Assembly: GCF_021018895.1 (NCBI RefSeq)
Contig: NC_079382.1
Coordinates: 11,736,501-11,800,500, forward strand
Source of the DNA: Seriola aureovittata
Taxonomy: Eukaryota > Chordata > Actinopteri > Carangiformes > Carangidae
Direction of reading: 5' to 3'
DNA length: 64,000 nt
A program made the translations under genes and the position numbers. Below the pieces are notes generated by a model. It had not been told where the DNA came from. It ran no database searches and saw only the letters and a list, made by a program, of their open reading frames with translations. Every line of letters starts with the position of its first letter. The first letter of the stretch is position 1. This document shows positions 13,921 to 28,254 of the stretch, in pieces.

Positions 13921-15167
13921 TGAGGACAGTTGAAACAAAACTCAACAAAACTACATGAGCGGTAGTGTTAATCAGGGACTCGTAGCAGGACTCAGATGTC
14001 TTGATTGAGAGAACTGGACTCACACAATGAGGGAAGGAAAGGTATGCTGGGATCTGTGGCATTGTGAGTGGACTTATTTTTGCTGTGATGCTGCTTCATC
14101 ACGTGTGGTCAAGTCACACTCGATCATTTCTTATACATCACTGACTGCAGCAAGCAACAGGCGGAGCGTGTCCAAAAATCGCACATGAAATTATGCCGCT
14201 TATTTTTCAGAATATTCTTTACCGTCTAAAGTCAATAGCTTCTCCTCAGCTGTCTCTTTGCACTTGATGTAAGGTCCTGCAGCTGTTTATATTGTGGGTA
14301 CATGTATTATAATTATATTTAGATGAGGAATTGATTGAATTGATACTAATATCAGCTAAGCAGTCTTGATCGAATCATTTGATTACACAACATTTAGTGA
14401 CTGAAATATGCTTATTTTATTTTTTATCAGAATTTTAAATTCTAAAATATCAACTCTGGTGCTGTTCTCTACTATTGGACCAACACCACCATGGTTGTTC
14501 TCACTGCACAGTTCATTATCAAAATGTTTTCAATTACGATAAGACACTTTGGTTAAAGGCAATCGCCAAATGGCATATATTATCTTGGGGACATTTTTCT
14601 AACCTGGGTTTGCTCCAGTGAAAACCCTGGTTGTGATTCCGGCAACAGTGAATGGTCTCTGTGTTTAATCACATCAAATATAAACAAAATCAATTGTACC
14701 CATATGCTCTAATTTTAAGTAGCTCCTTGACACCAGTCGAATCCTCAAGCGACTCGTCTACGTCACCTGCATAACACAAGAGGTCTGGATGGAGTCACCT
14801 CTAAACTGAAGCCAGGTTGTGTCATTGCAATCCAGAAACAGGATCAATACATTCATCTCAAGTTCATTCCAATAAGGCAGCTGGCAAAAACGGCCCTCGT
14901 GGTGTCAGCTTTTTAAAGCTTTATCACGCTTGTGCGTACGTAGCAAGCCTGCTGTGTCTAGTCCCTGCAGATAAAACAGCTAGCGCCAAGAGAAGTGGGT
15001 AACTTTACACGGTTGCATTGAGTGTTTGCAGGACTAACGAACTGATTGAACAAAACATAATGAGAGTTTTTATCGTGGAAAATAATATGTGACGATTTTT
15101 TTTATAATAAAAGAACAACGTGCAGCATGTTTTTGACAAAAAAAATTTAATTATCAACAGCTAGCTA

Positions 15168-15194
15168 GTGTGAAAGTGTGAAAGTGTGAAAGTG
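15168..15194 (+). repeat. 8-bp tandem repeat, three units
   Basis: Three copies of GTGTGAAA followed by GTG. Confidence 0.9.
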
Positions 15195-15659
15195 GCATGA
15201 AAAGAAAACGCACCGAGGAATATGCACACTGATCTGTATAATAGCAGTTGTGACAAACTTCACATCAATAAGCCTGAATGTCTAAAAGAGGAAAAATTGT
15301 ATTCACATCACGGAGCTGCCGGTTGGGCTCATACCAACTTCAACGACTCCGAACACCCACAGGGCACTAGTAACTCTTCAACTACCAGCTTCACTCCGAG
15401 GAACAGTTAACTAAAGTACAAAACTTTCTGTTTCAAATGACTTAGAGTGGGTTTGATAAGGAAATTATCCTCTTAGCTTGTCCTACTCCCATGATAAAAG
15501 AGGCTGTTACTGTATAAATTACCTCCATAGGCGAGAGGATTGTGTATAATACTTAGAGAGTCAGTGGCGTATCCTGTCAAACAATAGTCATCTGAGTGAG
15601 ATTTTAGCGGCTGAGAAATCATGCGATTATTTTCAATGCATAGTTTAAATAGGTACTGA

Positions 15660-15681
15660 CCACACACACACACACACACAC
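15660..15681 (+). repeat. (CA)n microsatellite, short
   Basis: About ten CA units. Confidence 0.9.
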
Positions 15682-18600
15682 TTGGAAACATCAAGCCTGG
15701 TGTAGTCTTATATGAACCGTGAGGGAAGAAAAAATGTCCAATGGATTTTAAACTGCAGGAGTTGCAGCCTGTTTACACAGTGCTGATGAATATAATACTA
15801 AAAACAAACATTTATGTAAAGCAGCCTCCGTTGGCAGTAAATCTCATTTTGAAGAGAGGCTTAGTATTCTAGACTTGGCTCCCCTAAGATCCAGGGATGA
15901 CTTTCATTTAGTCTCACCTCTCCATCCAACTGGGGTCACCCCTGTTGGTATAGCAAGCACAGCAGTCACATTGCTCCACCATGCGCGCAGATTGCTTACT
16001 AGAACCGCCTGGAACCTTTCATATTTCCCAGTCAGCATTTTTACAGGATAATTTTGGCAGCCTTTAAGGATATCGCTGCCTTAATAGAGGATAAAAATAA
16101 ACGGGTGGTGGAAGGTCTATATCAGGCCGGTATAATCTTGTATTCTACACTGTGTGGAGCTAAACGTCTGGCTTTGGCTCCATTCAATGAGATTAAACTT
16201 CTCCCCAGTTGATTCCAAAAGACCATTTGTCCTATTTTTAAAACTAGAAAGAGAGTTTTGAGCCAAGTATATCTAAAAAGGCCAGTTAAATTGATTAAAA
16301 TACTATGGTGTAAATAGCATTATAGCGCAGCTTCTAAGAATGTCTTTGGTCTATATCCCATTGAGCGATTCTGGTCAGCAGATTTCTATAGATGGTTTGT
16401 CAGATTCAGTTTGTATTTGCACGTTTGTGTACGCCTCAATGTGTTCTGTGTGTGTGCATCTGGATATGTGCATACATAAACAAGCATTTGTGTGTGGGTG
16501 CTATATGTGCATATTGGTATGGGTCTGTGTAGTTTTAGCAGTGACTGACTTTTGTACAAGAGAGCTTGTCAAAATGTCTCAAAGAAGGAAACAGCTTAAT
16601 TCAATCAGCGCTACCGCTTTCAAGACCACAAGGGAGCCAGCTAATGGTGTTAGAAACTTGAAAAGTTGGAAAAATAAGCTTGAGGAAGTTCTCACTACCT
16701 GGGAAAGAAGTCTGTTCCTTAAGGCTTTCCTACACTGTATGATAGTAAAAGCTCCACTCTTCTGGGCCTTGTTGCTTCTCTGTGAGCTCAAATGCTGGAT
16801 TTTAGTTTGTGCTCCTCCCATGAGGGGCAAAGCTTTGCAGAAGTTAGAGGAGGGTTATATGAAGTTCAGTGGAAATGTTTTTCGAGTACTCAGCCAACTT
16901 TTTAATAAAAGACAAGAATATGGATCGAGATGTTCTGCAGAAGCATGTTTGGAAGTGAGGGGATGGGGAGTTGGAGAATATACAGGTTTAGTTAAATGTG
17001 AAAAAAGTAACCCTTCTTCTAAATAGGCATCCTGTGGGCATTCCCTTTCAGAATTATGAGAAAGAAACAAATGTTATGCCAAAATCTGCAGAAAACATGA
17101 CAGTCTGTGTCTATTGCTGTGCAGTGCAGTGAAAAACTGCGGGTCTATAAGGCATGCACCTCGTTTATTTTATGCACCCTTCCCCCTTCTCCGACATTCA
17201 CCCACATTAATTCCATGATTGTGTCTTCCTCTCATTTTCTCCCTCGTTATGCATTTAATGTTTCCAATTTGCCGTCATCACAGAAAAACGCCACAAGACG
17301 CTATAAATTCTTTTCTAATTCCAAATAATTAGGATTACACGGACCAGTAGTTTTCAATCAGTGAGATCATCTCAATGATAGATGGTAGGATAACTGGTCA
17401 TTGCCGAGACATAAATATTGTGTCGTTCAATTAATCTGGTCTAATGAGGTGTCAAAGCTGCCACTCATCCATCAAATACAATTAGGAATAAACACATATG
17501 CATGGAGATGGGTAATTAATAATTAGCAAAGCAAAGAAAACAGTATTGGTTTCAGCAGCCACATTCACAGAGCAATTTACCACAGCTCTTTTCTTCATTC
17601 GATTTTTCAAGTGAGTGAGACAATGCCCCATCAAAGGAATTTGAATCAATTTTTACCCATTTTCGTGTCTGATGTTTGCTACGCTCTGTGATTCTGCCAA
17701 GACGTGTGTCAGTTTAGAAAACCGTTATGAAACTTAAAGAGGCAGCGCTACATTATATCACCTTCAATGACAGTTCAGTCTTTAAAAAAAAAAAAAATCT
17801 AATTCAGGTGCCTTTCACCCAAATGCCCCACAACTAGACCTGGAAATAAAACACACTTTTTCTAAGAGTGCTCCTAAAACTTAATGATGGATAGAGTTCC
17901 TTTCTGGACCAAAAAAGAGGAAAACATTTATTCTAGATCTTGGGAATTAGGGACTGTCATCAACAGTTTGTCTTCATCTCTCTCTAAAGCCCACAAGGCT
18001 CATTGTCCTAAAAAAGACATTTCATACAGAGTGTTCATTGTCTTCCATTCTCAGAAGGCAGTCAAGCATCCTGACAGAATTAAAGTGTAGTGCTGGGATG
18101 AGACCTACTATATGAAAATAATAATCTATTCTCCCACAGCAAGTTCAATACATAAAGTTCCAGCTGTCACAAGCTTTCATCAGACTCTGTCACACAAAGG
18201 TAGAAATATTTGTGACCCACTCGTGTCAACTCTCAGCCAAAGGTCCCACTTATTAAACCCCTCTGTAGCACCGGAGCTGACACCTGTCACACAGGAGCTG
18301 TGGGGTAGTTTCCCTTTGACACGACACAATTATAAGGCTTCACCTACAGACTTTTGGTCACGTCTGTTGAAACCCTAGACGAACATGACATTTCTGGTAA
18401 TTTATAAGATATGGGGTTGAGCCGTATCAGTTAATTACTGTGCTGTAAATATATCAAACTATAAATTTAGATTTTATTTTCCAGATTAATTTGGAAAATC
18501 CTTTGTTGGCTGTAAGATTGTTTATTAGAATAGAAGATAAAGGTGGAGGTCAAATTTCTCCTCTGGGTCGCTCTGGGGAACTCTGTCTTCCAGTTATTCT

Positions 18601-21600
18601 GTGTTTACCGTATGATTCTCATTTGCTACAGATACACGTTTTGAGAGAAACGTAATGTCGCCTGCATTATAGATCTTATTTACATAATCAAGGGAAAATT
18701 TTTCAGGAATGTATTTAACAAGTTGAAAAAGGTTGACTGATTAAAATGTGTTTCCATTCACCTGTTTTTATGCACATTTTCAATTTGCAAAAAAAAACAA
18801 AAACATCTGAAAACGTCACTCCAAATATTACAAAGAAGGTTTTGCTGGACTCAAGTTGGTGTATCGATAAAAGGAAAATGTGACACACTGCTGTTGTATT
18901 TAATTTCCCTACAATATCTGCTCTTGCAATACAACATCTGGTAATGGTTCTTGTTTGAGTGCTCACAGCACCTGGTTAAGGTTTTATTGTTGTTGTGGTT
19001 TTGGTTAAAGGTTGAAAAAGTCAAATATGTGTTTTCTGTGTTAACATTTAAAGAGTATTTTATCACCAGAATGAAAAGCAGTGTTTTACTGCCCTCTTTG
19101 GTTGAAAGTCTGTTCCACTTATGACCACACACATCCACACCCATCAGTGATGCCAGGGGGTCCTGGAGTACACCTGTACATCACTGCAGCGAGGTGAGCT
19201 GAAGCACTTAAACCACTGGAGGTCAGAGAATACAAGATTTTTAGGGAGCGTTAAGTGACTTAAAATAAAACCCCAAATCTTGCCCTCACCCTGTTTCACT
19301 CATTTACTATTAAATGTGTTAAATGTGTAAATGTAAAAAGCTTTGAATAATGCTCGTTGAATAATGGTGTGGTCACACCAACATCACACCCAAACATGAA
19401 AATTATTTTTGTTTTTAGTTTATCTGCTTTTGTAGTTTCCATGATGTTATTATTGTATGTGTTTTAATCGACACTGAACTAATTACAGTGAGCATATTGT
19501 GCATATATTTTAATAAAAAAATATATAAAAATAATCTATAGGTATAAAATGATGTAAATAATGTAACTAAGTGGACCACAAGTCGAGATTATTTTGTCAC
19601 GTTAGTCAGTTTAGCCCAGTCTCATCACCAAAATCATCAGAAACAAACCTAGATACAGTTAGAGTCTCAGATGTCCAAGGCCAAATTATTGAAGAGCTTC
19701 CAGCAGAGTCAGGCAAGTTTTTTAATTCTTTTAATTTTTCGCTTGCTGCTGCCGCACAGATGTATTCACAAAGTGTAATGTTTTTTCTTTCACAGTTAAA
19801 ATATGAACATTGATGTTTTCATAAATACCATGATTAATGACAGGTTTATCCCAGTGATCCAGCATATGACCTCTCAGTGCACAGTATACGATCTGTAATG
19901 CTTTCTCCTCAAAATGTGTACGTACAGTACGGCCCTGCAGTGTCCCAGCTGGTGATGGTAGTGACACGCGAAGCAACAGAAGTCAGTGGTGTCTTCCTGA
20001 TGTAAGAGTCTACATAACAGCCACAGAGACACCGAGACACCCTGACGGCTAAGTTCAGCTGTAGCAGTAGCAGCAGCAAAGAGGCAATTACCCAGAGGCA
20101 TCGGGGCGAAAGACAGGAGGAAAATCAATACATAATTTCAGCATTTCAGAGGGTGTTTCCTTCAACTGAGTCAATGTCTTAATTCACCAGTGTGAGCTAG
20201 TTGTTTTTTTTTTAGTTGATCTCTTTTTGTATTTCATATTGCACAATGAAAATGTTAATAAATAATGATTTGTCTATAATTCCTTTACCTGTTGTGGGTT
20301 ATATAAGTCAGTTTCAAGTGAGTGAATGCAAATGCAGTTGGAATTTGAATCTAGTGAATGTGAGGTCTAGCATTAATAAGAACTGACAGCATCCTGCCAT
20401 GAATTTTGAGTAAGAAAAAGCTGATCCTAAATTCACAAAAAAGGTCCTACAGACACTTCCTGTGAGTGGCATATTAGGCATTCACTTCACTTGACCCCAG
20501 GTTAAGTGTCTGAGAGGAATTTCATCTCGTCCTAACGGCACAGGAGCATGGTGTAAGTTCACACACAGTTTACAGCTACCACACAGTAGCATTTTGAACC
20601 CTGTCACACTCTGTTATGGAGGCGGGCAGATGGGCAACCCCTGCCTACCCAGCACCAAGATGCCACGGTGAGGTGACAGCAGCCAGACACAAAAATGAAA
20701 CAAATCAATAGTGGCGTCTCTTATGGAGAAGACCAAACCACAGCACAACATGATAATGACCACTCAAGCGTTAGGCTGAGGCTACCCCCAGAGAGGCGCT
20801 TGTTTAAATGAATGTAGGTTAGTATGATTGACTAATCGCCTACTAAATTAGAAAAGACAATATCATACGGCTTGTGCTGCTTCTGAGAGCTTTGTCTGCT
20901 CTGACTCATAGGAGCACCTCTGGCCCACGATGATTGTTAAACATAATGGTACACCTTCTTTCATAACCTGGCAATTATCCCACCTGCAAAAACTTCAGGC
21001 ATTATCTCCTTACAAAACAGCAAAAGACCCATTTTTAGGATTAGATGTGGCTAACTTTTATGTCGTGGATTTGAATATGAAAAGGAGACTGGTGGGGAGT
21101 GCAGGGAGCCCAGGGGACCTAAACACAGACTTCCTCTAAAATGTTAATCGTTTGGCTAATTGAAGGTATGTTCTTTGTCGGCTCTGTGTTTTGGAGGGTC
21201 CCTTCTATGGACCGAGCGAGCACAAGGTAGAAGGGCTTTCAGATGTTATTGTATTTGACTGCTGCTGCACTGGGGTGCCAGTGGATTTAGGTGCTTTCAA
21301 GATAAGTTACGGGGACATGCACGCACACCCACAGACGTGCATGGAGACACACGCACGTGTACCCACCGAACACACAGCTACACATGCACACACATACACA
21401 CACACTAACACATGTACATGCCATCCATTTACATTTCAAAAGAGCATAATTGCCCAGGGCGGTGGCAGGGGGAGTGTGGCCTCAGGATTCCCCGAGAGCG
21501 CCTGTGAAGTTAACGAATCGTGAGTCTAGACTCAACCGAAACTCCTCTTTCATACAAGCACATTCACACCAACATCCTCCTGAGTAATAGTCAGGTAGAG

Positions 21601-22224
21601 TAGTCATACAGCGTTACACAGACAACCCATTCACTGCTTGTTGCAGTTCAGGCAACAAAAAAAAAAAGAAGAGATTTTCCCTTTCCCCTTGTTCAAGGAT
21701 AATCTTTAATTGTTTTAAATGTTGAGCTCAGTTATTAGTCATTTTACAGTCAAACTGATCAGCGCTATGATTACATGCACACAGGACAACAGTTCTGGGT
21801 GAAATCAGGTTGAGGAGTTTAAATACACGAAAAAATACTGTAAAACCTACATTTACATGCAGCTTTTTTGAAATCTGAATTTTACATCTAATGCTCAGCT
21901 GTAGAAACAGGCTTATTTATTTTGTAATTATTCTGGATACAGCTATGAGTAATGGTCTTTCTTTTCATCCCTCAGCACGGCTGTTGTAGTGATACCTTCC
22001 CTGTGCTGCGTCTCTGTCACAGAGATCGTAAAAACCCTTTGGGGTTTTGGTATGGCCAGTTTTCTCCATCAACAGGTTTATCTTAATCCTCTATTATCAT
22101 GTTGCTACAGTTACCAGTGGGAAAATGAAATAGTGGGAAATCCAAGCTAAAAACAAGTGGGAGTACCCAATGCAGTTTACAGTAATCTGAAAGAGCATAC
22201 TGCTTTTATGCAGGATTTTGATTT
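15682..22224. other. Intergenic, no gene recognised
   Basis: Contains a 228-codon open frame (16340-17026, plus) whose first third comes from GT-rich sequence and whose remainder matches no family I know. Scattered CA-rich patches occur at 21310-21420. Otherwise nothing identifiable. Confidence 0.5.
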
Positions 22225-22350
22225 ACACAAAAATGTATGTTAATTTTAGTGACATTTTTGTCACTTGATTTTTGTTTTGTTTTCTGTCAACAAAAACTAA
22301 GACGCATCTTCAGTGAAACTTTTGTCAAAATTTGGTCATGCAATTTTAAT
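22225..22350. repeat. Possible degenerate fish repeat (TGTCAACAAAAACTAAGAC type)
   Basis: Contains the inverted repeat GTGACA-TTTT-TGTCAC near 22249-22264 and GTCAACAAAAACTAAGAC, both typical of a common fish repeat. The match is short. Confidence 0.3.
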
Positions 22351-24421
22351 TTGTGTCTTCTAAGTGCTTTGAGGCAAAAGCTGTTGCCATCTTTGTTGTG
22401 AACAGTTTCCATGGTTACGGATGTCGTTCTTGTCATTCACGAGGTTAGTAGAACACAGTATCCATGTCACCTTTCTCTAGAGAGATAGAACAAACTGACT
22501 TTCCTCAGTAAATCCTGTTATCATGATTAACTTTGAACCATCGTTCCTGCTCACCTACCATTACTACAGCTACCCGTTCGCTCCACTGCGGATCAGCCAA
22601 TCAATCAGAAGCTGCATTTAGTCACTTATTCAGAAACACACTGTTCATTGTTCATGGGTTCATCTAGAGATGAGAAGCTAAAATGTTGAATAATGTCGTG
22701 ATACGTCTTCAGCAAACATCTAGAGGAAGATTTAGATGGTTGACTGACGTTAATCCTTTAACTACTTGCTTCTGATATCAAGAAAGCTTGCCGTCTGAAA
22801 GTAATGTTAACATTACATCCACAGAACTTGATGATACATTAGCTTACTGTTTTTTAAATCTTGGTTTGCTTCCTGTATGGTTTTGTAGTTTGTGTCAGCT
22901 ATTTTGCTGCCACTTGTCTAAATTGGATTGTAGATTAACGTAGCTATCAATCAGTTTTTTCCAAGAATATCAGATAACATCACTGACAGAGACATGAATG
23001 CTAGATGTTTTTATAGTAGTACAACAGATCAAGCAGCTAAATCAACTTCTGAACAACAAATATTAATATACTGGGTGGCAGAGGATACGGTTTCAGTAGT
23101 CTTGCATATCCAGACCTCTCTCCAGACCTGTCTGCTGTGTCAGCAGTGGAGAATGGTCTCCCTGCACCCATAATTATTCTGCTATAGCCCCTGCAAAACA
23201 ATGTCGGAGGGAATTAATTTTGGTGGAACATTTGCACGTGGGCAATCAGTGTCGTTAAAGTGACGAATTTCCCGCAAAGAAAGCGCCACAAAAAAAAGCA
23301 CAGACCAACTGTGTGACTGTACAATCCACATCTTGATAGAAACTTGCCATTTTAAGTGTGTAGGCTGCTAGCTCAGAGGATGGTGCTTCCCATAGTGAAG
23401 GGGATTTTGAAACTGGTAAGAGACAGAGGAAGAGGAGAGGGAGGAGAATGCCACCTGAAATTAGTGTCCAGTGACAGGCTTATACCCACAGCCAACATCC
23501 AGTGAGTCGGACTGAATGGGTGATTCTGCAGATGCAAACAGGTCTTTCATATTATTATTATTATTGAGTTTTTATTTGTTGACTAAAAATATGTTATATT
23601 TCATTTCAGTTTCAAAGGTTAATTTTTATGTTGTTTCTGTTGTGAAAAAAAAAACACTGCAACATACTGATGCAAAGGACTAAGAACAAACATCACTGCA
23701 AAAAATAACAACATTAAGTTAATGTAAACACATTCCAGTGGGGAATGACCCGAAACACACAGCTTGCATTGCTTTGATTCGATGTATAGCGATAAGGACA
23801 GCCTTCTACATTCTGGTCAGACTCATGTCAGTCCAGTGGGGACGGTCGGGGAATGATGGAGGAAGCTGAGGTGATGCTGAGTCTGGTACTACATGGACTA
23901 CAGTCAACTGAAAGCTAAGCTGCCACGTTGCTGGAAAGAGTGATGGCCTGGCAGAAGTGTTATTTGTCTTGTATTGCTGGGTGAGCCCTCACGTCCACTC
24001 AGGAAGAGATGAAAAAGGGACGGACGGTCTGTCTGGGAGAAGTGCTAGCAATGTGGTGGAGGACAATCTGTCACCAGCAGTCATCACTTAACTGAGCCCA
24101 GAGCTGCTGCACCACTCACTCGATGAGAACCTCACCAGACTTAAATGGGAACGCTGGGCAGAGCCAGAAACAGACATGATTAAAAATATGCATGAAACAA
24201 AATGAAATGCAAATCCTTCACTTTTTTACTTTAACACTGAACTCAAAAAACTGAATGTACGACATAAGACACATTTTAATAAAAAACGAATCACTAGTGT
24301 GAAAAATTAGAACACGAACAACAAAGAATATCAAACATGATCAACTACATTTGACTCATTTTACCTTTTTCAGAGGTATTTATTATGTTTATCCCATGTC
24401 AACAATCGAGATCCCTCACAG

Positions 24422-24425
<4 letters not shown>
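22351..24425. other. Intergenic, no gene recognised
   Basis: AT-rich non-coding DNA with a short ATT array near 23550. No feature beyond that. Confidence 0.55.

Positions 24426-24479
<54 letters not shown>
24426..24479 (+). repeat. (AC)27 microsatellite
   Basis: 54 nt of uninterrupted AC. Confidence 0.97.
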
Positions 24480-24480
<1 letters not shown>

Positions 24481-24481
<1 letters not shown>

Positions 24482-24780
24482 CAGTTTCTAATAGGAGCTG
24501 GCATTGCACGTGGAGGTGAAGGGCGTGCGGAGGGGCCGCCCTGTCTCATGACACAATAAATGACTGTGATCCGAGTTCCAGCAAAAACAAGGACTGCTTT
24601 TCAATTCCACCTCTTTTACACGGATGAATGATGAACCCTGGGTAAGAGGTGCAGTGTTGTGGTATTAATATACATCAGGGGCCTGAGCGCCACACTAAAT
24701 CAGGAGCCCCAATGCATTTGTTATTCTAATGACAAGCAATAGCCACGTTCTGGCTGTGCGGAGGTGGAAGATCCTAAAAT
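24481..24780. promoter_or_regulatory. Candidate conserved non-coding element
   Basis: The block follows the (AC)27 array. It is non-repetitive, with ATGACACAATAAATGACTG, TATTAATATACATC and TTATTCTAATGACAAGC. No coding signal. Confidence 0.2.
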
Positions 24781-26954
24781 GTGAGACGACTAAACCAAAA
24801 AAAAACTGAAAGTAAAAACAAGCAAAGGTCTTAAGGAGGAATTACTTTGAGATTGACAAAAGTCTATTGGTCATTTTAGTTATTACTGTATGGTGTTTGA
24901 TATGTTGAGGAGGGGGCTTTTGACTTTAGGCATGAAGGAAGTGAATTAAAAACCGAAAGCATGACAGCTAAGGGACCATATAGCAAGCTGTAGCACAATG
25001 TCACACTCGTCTACACAAATAATACACAAAAGCAGTCTCTGAGAGCTAAAATTAAAAATACAATCCAGATGAAGTTCAAACAAGACAAGCCACTTTTTAA
25101 AATCTCATCAAAGGCTCTTTACTTCAAATCACTTTTATTCATCTGCGAGGTGTTTTAACCAACAGCTGCTCATCTGACCCAATAGATCATAAATCAGCGT
25201 TCAGGAGAAGATCGAGTGAAAAGGAGAAGAGAAGACGGACGACTCTGGTGAACTCTCTGGATTGAATAATCAATACTGACAAAAATAAATGGCTTGACTA
25301 TTTATCAAAGTCGGTGGTCAGCACTATAGCAGAATTCCTGTAATGTATATTTCATACACTTTTATACTCATTGATTACCTGCCCCGTAGTTTGTAAATTA
25401 CGTGTATATTGATCTGCTCATCATACAGTTGTGGCTTTTACTGTCGGCGATTTGTGTCACTGATAAAGAGATCAGGATTGAACTCTGTTGTATAAATCTT
25501 GAGCCACTTTCTGCCATTATCACATGGTATTATCACATAAAATAGACATTTACACAGTGTAGACATTTATCTTGTGTAGATTATTATCAGTCACACCTAT
25601 TTATTAGAAAAATAGGTTGTTTCCTATGAAAAGCATCTAGGAGGTCGGCAGATTGCAGAAGAAGAAGAACACTTCATTATTTACAAGGTAAACTGATAGA
25701 AATTCTTGCACACATTAATGAAAGTTTATCTTTATCGTACCTGTTCCTTAAGTACAGGTTGTCCATAAATCTTTACTGACTGAAAATCACACTCTAAGAA
25801 ACAAGGAGAAGTGCACCATTACAAGGTGATTCCTTCACCCTAAGTCAAAAATATTGATTAAAGGTGATAAATCAAACATGAAAAAAGAGGAATACCAGCA
25901 GCAATCAGAACTGCCATTTATTCTCATTATCTAAGCGTATGTGTATATTCCATGGGGAGATGGGAGTCAAGAGATGAACAGGAGTGTCCCTGTGAATCCG
26001 AACAGATTACAGAGAGAGAGAGTTAGGGTGGGAGGGAAAGAGGCGAGGTTTGGATCAATGGCGCCAGATCAATGATCAATAGGCCGCTCACACCAATACA
26101 CTTCCTGCTGACGCTCAGAGCTCCGGTTACACAGATGAAAATGGGTGGGCAGGGCCAGAGTGTGATGATGATTTATGTCAGCAGGGCAGATGTGTTATTT
26201 TGGAGAGAGACCGTCAGATGGAGATGCCTGAATGTCGCTGCCTGGACTCAGAGAGTGAGGGAGTATTTCAACATTTTAACTGGTGCTGGCCTGCAGGTGA
26301 TGATAAGAACTAAATGCACATCATGATATCCAGAAAGGGAAACAAACACACAAGGAAATGAAGGAGTAGTTTTTGAGAGATAGTTTCAGAGGACTCAACG
26401 TCGGCGTGGCTCAGTGTGAAATAAAGTAAATTTGTCATCCAAAGTCCGACAAAATTCATCACTTTAGTATAAAACTGGGCCTCAGAGAGGTTGAATATCT
26501 GACAAAGAGGAAGAAGAAGTACTACTTACAGACTTTGGTCTATCTCACAAATAATGGCAAAGTAATTTAATATTATAGCCAAAGTGTGCTGTTGCAGGCC
26601 AAAATCTCTTCTCTACAGACACTGTACTCAGTGAAGAGGATTCAGTAACTGAAAGGGGAAGATAGCAAAAAAGATCAAAATCAATATCACATTGGCCGGG
26701 CAACCAAGAACAAGGCAATAGATCATTTCCCTGCAGTAATATGGATGATATTTTATCATATAAATTACAAATATACCATAGTGTCTTCATCACAGTTTAT
26801 GTTAATATAATTTCTCCACTGCAGAGGCTTTTTTCTTAGAGGAAATGAAAATGCGGCTATGTCGTAAAAGATTCAAGATGAAAATGCCAAAACAAAACAA
26901 TCTGAAATTGAACTAAAACCAGAATTTTTTCTTATGAGAGATAGAATAAATGCC
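24781..26954. other. Intergenic, no gene recognised
   Basis: Mixed composition with a short GA array near 26010. No coding or repeat signal that I can name. Confidence 0.55.
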
Positions 26955-27352
26955 TTGAGGTTGTATGCCTCTGCCAACCAGTGTGAATTCTTAAGTGGCC
27001 AAACATGGTGAAAAACGTGTTTTGTGAGGTCACAGTAACCTTTAACCTTTGACCACCGAGTGTTTGTGCTAAATTTGAAGAAATTCCCCCAAGGCATTCC
27101 TAAGATATCACGTTCACAAGGACAAAAATGTGTTTTGTGAGGTCAGAGTGACCTTGACCTCTGACCTTTGACCGCCAAAATCTAATGAGTTCATCCTTGA
27201 GTCCAAGAGAACATTTGCACCGAATTAGAAGACGATCCCTCAAGGCGTTACTGAGATATTGCGTTGCGAATGGGACGGACAGACAAATAGACGGACAACC
27301 TGAAAACATAATGCCTCAGGCTCTGGCTGTCGCCGGCGTGGAGCCATACTAA
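26955..27352 (+). mobile_element. Interspersed teleost repeat with duplicated AGGTCA-rich modules
   Basis: I recognise this as a family abundant in perch-like fish genomes; the family name is not certain. Two similar modules (27015-27105 and 27125-27260) each hold AGGTCA followed by clustered TGACC sites, then AAATTTGAAGAAAT-like and CAAGGC...AGATAT segments. The 3' end (about 27311-27345) can fold into a hairpin with ATGCCTC pairing to GGAGCCAT. No transposase is encoded, so it is a non-autonomous remnant. Confidence 0.7.
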
Positions 27353-28225
27353 AACTTAGAAAACTAGATGGGGATACTGGGAAGTGCCTCATCCATTTCT
27401 ATTGTTATGAGCCGTACATTTGGCAATCCCATCAATGGCCCAAAGCAACCTACATATGCTCCAAAACAAATAGTCATCTCACTTTATTCATTTTATGACT
27501 ATATTTATTTATCATTTGATGGGTAAAGACAGAAAAGCTGTTGAGTAACTTTTTTGCTCTGTAATAAAAACAACAAATGAAAACCATCTGTGTTTTGCAG
27601 CAGTGATTTTATTTGTAAAAAGAAATGTATCACTGTGAAGTGGTGTCACACACACACACACCCTTGTTGTAGCTTATGTCATTTAATGTCTCTCAGAACA
27701 AAGCTTTTGTTTCTGCTTTACAAGGTTAAACTAACAGACCACAATGAGAAAACTCACAACACACCACCAAGTACTTGTCACATTAGTACAGACCTACAGT
27801 TTGCTGCTGTGCACATACACAGAGGTGAACACGAATCACACGTGCACACACCCAGACACACAAATGACAGCCTTGTTTCGACCTGTCAGTCACCCATGCC
27901 TCTCACAGCCAAGGTCTAGTGACAACTGTTAAATCAGAGCATGCCTTCATCCCCGCCATGGCTAATGCTGTTAACTGTAGAGCAGCATCTCAGCTAACAC
28001 ATTCTGGGTAACTCTAATTACCCCCGGATGAATCCAGCTCCTCCTTCAGCCCACATGGTGCCCAACTCCACACTGTGGTGGGAGAACAGGCAAGAGGAGA
28101 CCACACAACATCACTGAATGGTTTTTCTTTTTTGCCAATTTGATAGCTAAGTGCTGAACTCTCTTCCTGAGCTCCAGTTGATGTGTCTAACCTCTGCGCT
28201 TTATTGAGCTCCACCCAGTTACAGA

Positions 28226-28250
28226 CCCCCCCCCCCCCCCCCCCCCCCCC
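28226..28250 (+). repeat. Poly-C run (25)
   Basis: A homopolymer of 25 C, a G-quadruplex-capable tract on the minus strand. Length may be unreliable in the assembly. Confidence 0.9.
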
Positions 28251-28254
28251 TCTC

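Noticed and set aside
16340..17026. 228-codon open frame on the plus strand
   Set aside because: The first 70 residues come from GT-rich sequence and the rest shows no known domain, no flanking promoter and no splice context. Kept only as a remark.
19365..19378. Palindrome GGTGTGGTCACACC as a T-box-like site
   Set aside because: A single short motif in unremarkable AT-rich sequence, expected by chance in a window of this size.
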